Shown here in pieces: positions 58,238 to 64,000 of a DNA stretch of 64,000 nucleotides. Made by a program: the position numbers and the translations under genes. Positions within the stretch are counted from its first letter, which is position 1, and every line of letters begins with the position of its first letter. This DNA comes from Pseudomonas quebecensis (lineage in GTDB: Bacteria; Pseudomonadota; Gammaproteobacteria; Pseudomonadales; Pseudomonadaceae), in contig NZ_CP112866.1 in assembly GCF_026410085.1 (NCBI RefSeq), positions 5,331,001 through 5,395,000 on the forward strand, in the 5' to 3' direction. The notes beneath the pieces were generated by a model, which saw only the letters and a program-made list of their open reading frames with translations, made no database searches and was not told the origin of the DNA.

Positions 58238-59545
58238 TTAGAACGCCATCGTCCATTGCCCCGCCAGTCCCTGGTTGCGGCTGTGGCTGCCACGTTCGGC
58301 GGTATAGGTCAGGCCCACACTGTGTTCAGCCGACAGCGCCACGTCCAGGCCGGTGCGCACGGCCAGGCTGTCTCGCGCCAGTGAGGTACCGCTGATGGAG
58401 AACTCGCTGTTGACGTGTTCAGGTTCTCTCCAGGCCGAGGATTGTTTCACGCGGCTTTCGACGTTGCCGTACAGGTGCGTCCAACTGGCGCTCAAATGCG
58501 GCTTGAGGGCCATCTGGTTATCCAGCCTGAAGTCTCGGGCCAGGCGCAGGCCGAAGGTGGTGTTGAGGTTTTGCTGGGTCTGCGCCCGCACATCCAGCGC
58601 GCTGTAGCCGCCCTTTTCGCGAAAGCCCTGGCGGTGATAGCGCTGCAGACCCAGTCCGGCAAAGGGTTCGGCGCGCAGGTCAGCGATGACCAGCGGATAA
58701 CCCAGTTCGGCGAATACATTCTGACTCTGAGCTTTGTAGTGGCCGGTGAGGCGTTCGCGATAATTGATGAAGTCGACATCCACGTAGCGTTTGTTCTGCC
58801 CCGCGTGACTGCTGTACAGCGCGCCCAGGCGCAGCGCGAACGGGCCGTCCTGGCGTGCCGCATAGGTGCCCAGGTGCCAACTGTCCAGGTCACCCTTGAA
58901 GCGTTTGGCACTCAGGTCACTGTCGGATTTGCCGCCCACCACGCCGATCCGCCAGGCGTTGGCCAACGACCAGTCGGCGCCCAGCAACAGCCCTTGGCTG
59001 CGCCGTTTGAGGCCGGCGCTGCCGTGCTGTGCGTCGAGTTTGCCGCCGCTGCCCACGCCTTGCACCCACACACGGCTTGCTTCTTCAGAGGTGTCCAATT
59101 GACGAATCGCCGCGAGCAGGCTGGCGTTCAATTGTTTCATGCTGGCCTGGGTGGCCGTGCCCAGGTTGGCGTTCTGGCTGCCCGCCAATTGTTCAAGCAA
59201 TGCGCCGACGCGGCCCGGCTCCAGACCCGCCAGGTAATGCACGTATTGCCGCAGTTGGTGTTTGTCCCAATAGTCGAGCTGGTCCGAAGCCAGCAGTTGG
59301 CTGACCGCGGAGTCCAGCATACGGGCGACGTTCAGGCCATTACGGCTGGTGGCGCGGTTGGCGAAGCTGGCGTCCCGAGGCTTGACAATGACCAGCCCTG
59401 AATGACCTGCCGCTCCGTTGCCGCTGAGCGGTTGCAACCACTCGCTGTCCGGCTCCATGTCGCCGCGAGTGTGTGCGTATGAAGCCCCGATTGTGCCCAG
59501 CGCCAGGATGATGGCGACTGCCAATTGCTTGTGTATGAACGGCAT
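58238..59545 (-). CDS. Autotransporter with short passenger
   Basis: The 435-residue protein has a signal peptide (MPFIHKQLAVAIILALGTIG, cleavage after SYA) and a short N-terminal region (about 25-155) rich in Gln, Leu and Ala with predicted helices, including the last segment before the barrel. The C-terminal beta-barrel (about 160-435) begins VWVQGVGSGGKLDAQHGSAG and ends in WTMAF with a terminal Phe, the typical outer-membrane signal. Most autotransporters have a passenger of hundreds of residues; here there is nearly none, so it may act as a small outer-membrane protein. The function is unknown. Confidence 0.9.
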   Translation of the reverse strand: MPFIHKQLAVAIILALGTIGASYAHTRGDMEPDSEWLQPLSGNGAAGHSGLVIVKPRDASFANRATSRNGLNVARMLDSAVSQLLASDQLDYWDKHQLRQYVHYLAGLEPGRVGALLEQLAGSQNANLGTATQASMKQLNASLLAAIRQLDTSEEASRVWVQGVGSGGKLDAQHGSAGLKRRSQGLLLGADWSLANAWRIGVVGGKSDSDLSAKRFKGDLDSWHLGTYAARQDGPFALRLGALYSSHAGQNKRYVDVDFINYRERLTGHYKAQSQNVFAELGYPLVIADLRAEPFAGLGLQRYHRQGFREKGGYSALDVRAQTQQNLNTTFGLRLARDFRLDNQMALKPHLSASWTHLYGNVESRVKQSSAWREPEHVNSEFSISGTSLARDSLAVRTGLDVALSAEHSVGLTYTAERGSHSRNQGLAGQWTMAF

Positions 59546-59720
59546 GCAAACCCACCTCGTGATGTATGAGGCGGGGAATTTAGCGAGGTGACAGAGGGAT
59601 AACTGTCAGGCCGGGTGCTGCGGGTTTGCGGGAGATGTCTCTAGTGCGTTGCGATAAAACAATTCGTTAAATCTGCACAACATTGAGTGCACGCTTGAAT
59701 CAGGCGCGATCGACGCTCCT

Positions 59721-60524
59721 TCACCCCCGCCCCGCATAGCCCTTGCCGTAGTGCCGCTCCATGCGTGCCTGGATCAGCTCCAGTCCCAAGGACAATACCC
59801 AGTAGATGATCGCGGCGGTGGTGAGCATTTCGATGTAGCGGTAGCTCGAACGGCCGTAGGACTGCGCCAGGAACATCACCTCCCAAACGCCCATCACCGA
59901 AATCAGTGACGAGTCCTTGAGCATCGAGATGAACTGGTTGGTGGCCGGCGGGATGATGGTGCGCATGGCCTGGGGCAGGGTGACATGCCAGAAGATCTCC
60001 CGGTCGCGCATGCCCAGGGCCAGGGCGGCCTCCCGCTGGCCCTGGGGCACACCGAGGATGCCGGCGCGGAAGATCTCGCTGAGGTAGGCGCCATAGTTCA
60101 GCGACAGCGCAATGATGCCGGCGACGATTGCGCCCGGCACCACGCCCAGTTGCGGCAGGCCGAGGTAGATCAGCAGTATCTGGATCAGCAGCGGCGTGCC
60201 GCGAAAAAACGACGCATAGAAACTGGCGATGCCAAATGCCACGGCGCTTTTCGACAAGCGTGCGAGGGCGGTGACAAAGCCCAGCACCGACGATGCCGCC
60301 ATCGAGCACAGACACAGGAACAGCGTCAGCGCCGCGCCTTGCAGGAAACCGTTGGGCGCCAGGTGCACGCCGATCAGGTTGGGCAGCTTGTCGAGGATGA
60401 TCGAGAACTTCAGGTCAAAGCTCAGGAAGAAGCTGGCGAACAGGGCGAACAACGCCGCCCAGGTCAGGTACAGGCGTGCGCGAAAGCCGAGCAGCGCGCG
60501 CGCGGGTTTTGGCAGATGACTCAT
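59721..60524 (-). CDS. Amino-acid ABC transporter permease (His/Glu/Gln type)
   Basis: The 267-residue permease has five or six hydrophobic segments and the EAA loop (GVPQGQREAALALGMRDREI). It has the HisM/GlnP pattern, with SFFRGTPLLIQILLIYLGLP and NYGAYLSEIFRAGI. The start at MSHLPKP (60524) overlaps the stop of the binding-protein gene. No ATPase gene follows; the region ends in 175 bases in which I see nothing before the autotransporter. Confidence 0.92.
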   Translation of the reverse strand: MSHLPKPARALLGFRARLYLTWAALFALFASFFLSFDLKFSIILDKLPNLIGVHLAPNGFLQGAALTLFLCLCSMAASSVLGFVTALARLSKSAVAFGIASFYASFFRGTPLLIQILLIYLGLPQLGVVPGAIVAGIIALSLNYGAYLSEIFRAGILGVPQGQREAALALGMRDREIFWHVTLPQAMRTIIPPATNQFISMLKDSSLISVMGVWEVMFLAQSYGRSSYRYIEMLTTAAIIYWVLSLGLELIQARMERHYGKGYAGRG

Positions 60525-61342
60525 TGGCTGATGTCGGCACCGATCCATTTTTTCGACAGCGTGCTCAACGTGCCGTCCTGTTTCAACTGCGCAAAGACGT
60601 CACGCACTTTGCTGTCCCACTGCGGGTCGCCTTTTTCGATGGCCACCGAGTTGGGCTCGGCGTACAGCGGCTCGCCGGCCAGCTTGAAGCGCTTGTCCTG
60701 GTCCAGGCGCGGCTGGGCGGTGACCAGGTTGGTGAGGATCGCATCCAGGCGCACGCCGGCACCCAGGCCGAGGTCCTGGAACGCTACGTTGTCGGTGTCG
60801 TATGGAGCGATCTGGACGTCCTCGAACGGGTACTGCAACTGCGTGTCTTCGGCGCCTTCGATCAGCAGATTTTTATTCAGGTAGCTTTCATAGCTGGAGG
60901 CGCTGGTCAGGCCGACTTTCTTGCCGCTCAGGTCCTTGGCGCCGTGGATGCGGTCGTCCTTGGCGTTGACCACAATGACCGCAGGGGACGCGTAGTACTC
61001 CACCGGGAAGTCGAACACCTCGGCGCGGGCCTTGCTGGGGGTCATGGAACAGATGCAAATGTCATAGCGTCCGCTCCAGCGGCCGGCGGCGATCACATCC
61101 CAGGACGGCGTTTCCAGACGCAGCTTAACGCCCAGTTTCTGTGCCACAGCCTTGGCCACGTCGACGTCGAAGCCGTCGAGCTGGTTCTGATCGTTGAGAA
61201 AAGAGAACGGTGGGTAGCTTTCCATCAGCACGCCCACCAGTTCTTTTTTCTGTTCGATGCGGTCCAGGGTGGCGCCGCCAAAGGCTTGGGTTGAAGCAGC
61301 CAGCATCGTCAGGCCCAAGGCCCATAGCGGTTTGAATTTCAA
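60521..61342 (-). CDS. Amino-acid ABC transporter substrate-binding protein
   Basis: The 273-residue periplasmic binding protein (family 3, PBPb fold) has a signal peptide, KFKPLWALGLTMLAASTQAF, and motifs GVLMESYPPFSFLNDQNQL and DGFDVDVAKAVAQKLGVK, typical for polar amino-acid binding. The start is uncertain: TTG at 61342 has AGGTG six bases upstream, while a GTG at 61351 would add three residues. It is the first gene of its operon and divergent from the homocysteine methyltransferase gene. Confidence 0.93.
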   Translation of the reverse strand: MKFKPLWALGLTMLAASTQAFGGATLDRIEQKKELVGVLMESYPPFSFLNDQNQLDGFDVDVAKAVAQKLGVKLRLETPSWDVIAAGRWSGRYDICICSMTPSKARAEVFDFPVEYYASPAVIVVNAKDDRIHGAKDLSGKKVGLTSASSYESYLNKNLLIEGAEDTQLQYPFEDVQIAPYDTDNVAFQDLGLGAGVRLDAILTNLVTAQPRLDQDKRFKLAGEPLYAEPNSVAIEKGDPQWDSKVRDVFAQLKQDGTLSTLSKKWIGADISQ

Positions 61343-61440
61343 AATGAACACCTGAATAAAAAAGAGGTTGTTATTAACCGAATGGTACGCATTAAATAGT
61401 TATAAGAACGACTCTCATAGTGAGTTATTTTCATAAGCAT

Positions 61441-62355
61441 ATGAGTAAAAGCTATATGGGCGCTGAAATCACAGTAATTCTCGACGGCGGCATGGGCCGT
61501 GAACTGCAACGCCGTGGCGCGCCTTTCCGGCAGCCGGAGTGGTCGGCACTGGCCCTGAGCGAAGCCCCGCAGGCGGTGGAGGCGGTGCATGCGGCCTATA
61601 TCGACAGCGGCGCCGACGTCATTACCAGCAACAGTTATGCGGTGGTGCCGTTTCACATCGGTGAAGCGCGTTTTGCTGCCGAGGGCCAGGCCCTGGCGGC
61701 GCTGGCGGGGGAGTTGGCGCGCCGAGCAGTAGAGGCTTCGGGCAAACCCGTGCGGGTGGCCGGTTCGTTGCCGCCGTTATTCGGCTCCTACCGGCCCGAC
61801 CTGTTCGAGCCGGCGCGGGTGTCCGAGCTGCTGACGCCCCTGGTGCAGGGCCTGGCGCCCCATGTCGACCTGTGGCTGGCGGAAACCCAGAGCTCCATCG
61901 CTGAGGCGCGAGCGATCCACGCTGGTTTGCCGAAGGACGGCAAGCCGTTCTGGCTGTCGTTTACCTTGAAAGACGAAGACACCGATGAAGTGCCGCGCCT
62001 GCGTTCCGGCGAGCCGGTGGCGGACGCCGCCGAAGCGGCGGCGCAATGGGGTGTACAGGTGCTGCTGTTCAACTGCAGCCAGCCTGAAGTGATTGGCGCG
62101 GCGATCGATGCGGCTCGCCAGACCTTCGAACGCCTGGGCGTGCAGATCCAGATCGGCGCCTATGCCAATGCCTTCCCGCCGCAACCCAAGGAAGCCACGG
62201 CCAACGACGGCCTGGACCCGCTGCGCGACGACCTCGACCCGCCGGGCTACCTGCAGTGGGCGGCCGACTGGCAAGCGCGTGGCGCCAGCCATCTGGGCGG
62301 CTGCTGCGGGATCGGGCCGGAGCATATTGCGGTGCTGGCGCAGAAGCTGAACTGA
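61441..62355 (+). CDS. Homocysteine S-methyltransferase-family protein
   Basis: The 304-residue enzyme has the pfam S-methyl_trans domain beginning ILDGGMGRELQRRGAPF. The zinc ligands are Cys212 (FNCSQPEVI) and Cys288-Cys289 (LGGCCGIGPEHI). It could move a methyl group from S-methylmethionine or betaine to homocysteine (MmuM-like), or serve another thiol. The start is ambiguous: a GTG at 61420, ATG 61441 and ATG 61456 are all open and none has a clear ribosome site. It is divergent from the amino-acid ABC genes, whose substrate may feed it. Confidence 0.88.
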   Translation: MSKSYMGAEITVILDGGMGRELQRRGAPFRQPEWSALALSEAPQAVEAVHAAYIDSGADVITSNSYAVVPFHIGEARFAAEGQALAALAGELARRAVEASGKPVRVAGSLPPLFGSYRPDLFEPARVSELLTPLVQGLAPHVDLWLAETQSSIAEARAIHAGLPKDGKPFWLSFTLKDEDTDEVPRLRSGEPVADAAEAAAQWGVQVLLFNCSQPEVIGAAIDAARQTFERLGVQIQIGAYANAFPPQPKEATANDGLDPLRDDLDPPGYLQWAADWQARGASHLGGCCGIGPEHIAVLAQKLN

Positions 62356-62358
62356 CGC

Positions 62359-63036
62359 TTAAAGGGCCTGGCGGCACTCCGCCAGGCCCTTGAGCTGCCC
62401 GGAAGCCGTCTGATTCGCCTGGGATAACCATTGCTCAAAAGCCGCCCCCACCACCGGCCATTCCCCATCCAAAATCGAATACCACGCCGTATCCCGGTTC
62501 TGCCCCTTGACCACCATATGCTGGCGGAACACCCCTTCAAAACTGAACCCCAGGCGCTCGGCCGCGTATTTGGAACGGGCATTGCCGTTGTTGCACTTCC
62601 ATTCCAGGCGGCGATAACCCTGCTCGAACGCGTATTTGGCCAGCAGGTACACCGCCTCGGTGCTTTTCGGCGAACGCTGCATCGGTGCGCCGAAGGTGAC
62701 GTGGCCGATTTCGATGCGGCCCTGGGCCGGCACGATCGACATCAGGCTGAGGATGCCTTGTACATCGCCGCTGACACGGTCGATCACGCTGAAAAAATAC
62801 GGGTCGCTGTTGGCCGCATGATTGTTCAGCCAGGCATCGAAGGCCGCGCGCTCGGCAAACGGACCATAGGGCAAGTAATCCCACAGCTTGGGGTCGGCGC
62901 CGGGGCCTTCCAGAGCTTGCCAGAGTTGATCGGCGTGGCGTGCGGGGTCGAGTTTTTCCAGGCGGATAAAGCGCCCTTCGAGCAGTTGAGCCGAGGGCGC
63001 CGGAGCACCTTTCCAGTCGGCGAGGGAAGTGGACAT
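62359..63036 (-). CDS. GNAT acetyltransferase (RimJ/RimL-like)
   Basis: The 225-residue cytoplasmic enzyme has the RimJ/RimL-type GNAT fold: LLEGRFIRLEKLDPARHADQ at the start, then EIGHVTFGAPMQRSPKSTEA and YRRLEWKCNNGNARSKYAAE, with the conserved Asn-X-X-Ser/Ala segment for acetyl-CoA. It would acetylate an amino group on a protein N-terminus or small molecule. It lies 10 bases after the second GNAT gene, in one operon with it and the PaiB-like gene. Its stop converges three bases from the methyltransferase end. Confidence 0.92.
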   Translation of the reverse strand: MSTSLADWKGAPAPSAQLLEGRFIRLEKLDPARHADQLWQALEGPGADPKLWDYLPYGPFAERAAFDAWLNNHAANSDPYFFSVIDRVSGDVQGILSLMSIVPAQGRIEIGHVTFGAPMQRSPKSTEAVYLLAKYAFEQGYRRLEWKCNNGNARSKYAAERLGFSFEGVFRQHMVVKGQNRDTAWYSILDGEWPVVGAAFEQWLSQANQTASGQLKGLAECRQAL

Positions 63037-63046
63037 GCTGCGCTCC

Positions 63047-63493
63047 TTAAAGACCTTTGCGAAATTGAATGAAACCCGGGCGCTCGGCGATCCGCTCATA
63101 CAGCTGGATCGCGGTGGCGTTGGTCTCGTGGGTCAGCCAGTGCACCTTGCAGCAACCGTCGGCCTTGGCGGTGGCGTAGACGAATTCGATCAGTTTGCGA
63201 CCGACACCGGTGCCGCGCTGGGACGGGTCCACCAACAGGTCCTGCAGGTAGCAGGAGTTCTCGATGCTCCAGTTGGAGCGGTGGTAGATGAAGTTGACCA
63301 TACCCACCGCCTTGCCGTCCTGCCAGGCCAGCGCCGAATGAGTCGGTTCGCTGGGGTCGATCAAACGCTGCCAGGTACTGTGGCTCACCGCGTCCGGCAG
63401 TTCGGTGTTGTAGAACTGCAAATACGCCTGCCACAACGGCAACCACGCAGCGTGGTCGACGGCGGTGACGGGGCGGATATCGATAGGACTCAT
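63047..63493 (-). CDS. GNAT acetyltransferase
   Basis: The 148-residue acetyltransferase has the core motif A LLVDPSQRGTGVGRKLIEFV (Arg/Gln-X-X-Gly-X-Gly type) binding acetyl-CoA pantetheine, followed by LTHETNATAIQLYERIAE. The start MSPIDIRPVT overlaps the end of the PaiB-like gene by four bases (ATGA), so the two are translationally coupled. The substrate is unknown. Confidence 0.93.
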   Translation of the reverse strand: MSPIDIRPVTAVDHAAWLPLWQAYLQFYNTELPDAVSHSTWQRLIDPSEPTHSALAWQDGKAVGMVNFIYHRSNWSIENSCYLQDLLVDPSQRGTGVGRKLIEFVYATAKADGCCKVHWLTHETNATAIQLYERIAERPGFIQFRKGL

Positions 63494-64000
63494 TCTGTGG
63501 CTCCTTTGGGAATAAATCGGGCGAGGGTCTGGTCGCGCACGTCGCTGCTGGCGGCCAGGCCGTCGCGCACACCGGCGATATCCGCCGAGCTGCGGTTCTG
63601 GCTGAGTTTGCGTTTGCCGATCAGGCGCTCGATGGGCAGCGAGAAACCGACGATGGCCTTGAGCATGCCGTCGATGTAGTCGGCCGGGGCATCGCTGACG
63701 GCCCATGGTTGGGCGCGACGGCTTTCGTGGCGGTCAGTCAACGCACTGACCACCGCCAGCAAGCGCTCGGCATCGGTGAACACCTCGGCCTTGCCGTAGG
63801 CATGTACCGCCAGGTAATTCCAGGTGGGCACCACTTTGCCGTGCTCGGCCTTGGTCGGGTAGAACGATGGACTGATGTAGGCGTCGGCGCCGGCAAAAAT
63901 CACCAGGGCTTCGCTGCCGTTTTGCAGGTCGCGCCACTGTGGGTTGGCCTTGGCCATGTGCCCGTACAACGTGCCGTTCGAGCCTTCATCAGGGTTGAGC
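63490..64000 (-). CDS. PaiB-type FMN-binding protein (3' part)
   Basis: The frame is open from the window edge. About 169 residues are visible, beginning LNPDEGSNGTLYGHMAKANP. Features of the FMN-binding negative transcriptional regulator family (PaiB) are HMAKANPQW, PSFYPTKAEHGKVVPTWNY and VHAYGKAEVFTD. It probably binds FMN or controls a small regulon in the cytoplasm. The N-terminus is missing because of the window end, not damage. The two GNAT genes follow it; in Bacillus, PaiB likewise partners the GNAT PaiA. Confidence 0.93.
   Translation of the reverse strand, partial: LNPDEGSNGTLYGHMAKANPQWRDLQNGSEALVIFAGADAYISPSFYPTKAEHGKVVPTWNYLAVHAYGKAEVFTDAERLLAVVSALTDRHESRRAQPWAVSDAPADYIDGMLKAIVGFSLPIERLIGKRKLSQNRSSADIAGVRDGLAASSDVRDQTLARFIPKGATE

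Noticed and set aside
59546..59720. ABC ATPase remnant or sRNA downstream of the permease
   Set aside because: No Walker motifs in any frame and no clear hairpin with a T-run; I see nothing supportable there.

Overview
The window is a chromosomal segment of a Pseudomonas, most likely of the P. fluorescens group. The evidence is the atp operon followed by glmU, a DeoR-type regulator and glmS, the Pseudomonas-type pycR/pycA/pycB locus, the zinc-starvation block folE2/amidase/COG0523, high GC coding sequence, and scattered REP elements built on GTGGGAGGGGGCAAGC. The species is inference. I see no insertion sequence, prophage, CRISPR array, rRNA or tRNA.

Layout. 1-7.7 kb: end of the F1Fo ATP synthase operon (atpA partial, atpG, atpD, atpC), then the amino-sugar genes glmU, a DeoR-type regulator and glmS. 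7.8-15.9 kb: penicillin-binding protein 1C coupled to a very large alpha-2-macroglobulin-like protein. 16.2-21.9 kb: a six-gene minus-strand operon matching E. coli ynbABCD with an added acyltransferase and small membrane protein. It looks like a self-contained phospholipid pathway of unknown product. 22.1-28.0 kb: a tightly coupled operon of three SPFH (HflK/HflC-like) proteins and a P1B-type ATPase resembling the importer HmtA, preceded by a degenerate Zur-like site. 28.1-30.0 kb: a bufferin operon (secreted Cys-rich peptide, DUF692/MNIO enzyme, DUF2063 partner). 30.1-32.8 kb: cyclopropane fatty acid synthase and cardiolipin synthase.

33.4-41.5 kb is a zinc-limitation island with two near-perfect Zur boxes. 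One sits between folE2-znuC-znuB-znuA (leftward) and an amidase (rightward). The other sits between a small exported protein (leftward) and zigA-DUF1826-COG0523 (rightward). With the HmtA-like operon and the bufferins, almost 20 kb of this window is devoted largely to metal supply and metal handling. 41.5-49.2 kb holds housekeeping genes: DUF3301, pdxY, a thioesterase, a CPA2 antiporter, SMI1/KNR4, Tim44-like and uvrD.

49.5-58.2 kb: a membrane PAS-GGDEF-EAL protein, an RpiR regulator behind a HexR-like palindrome, a small basic protein, a LysR regulator (PycR-like) and the two-subunit pyruvate carboxylase. 58.2-64 kb: a short-passenger autotransporter, an amino-acid ABC permease and binding protein without an ATPase gene, a homocysteine methyltransferase-like enzyme, two GNAT acetyltransferases and a truncated PaiB-type flavoprotein.

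All function calls come from reading motifs and recalling families. No database search was run.
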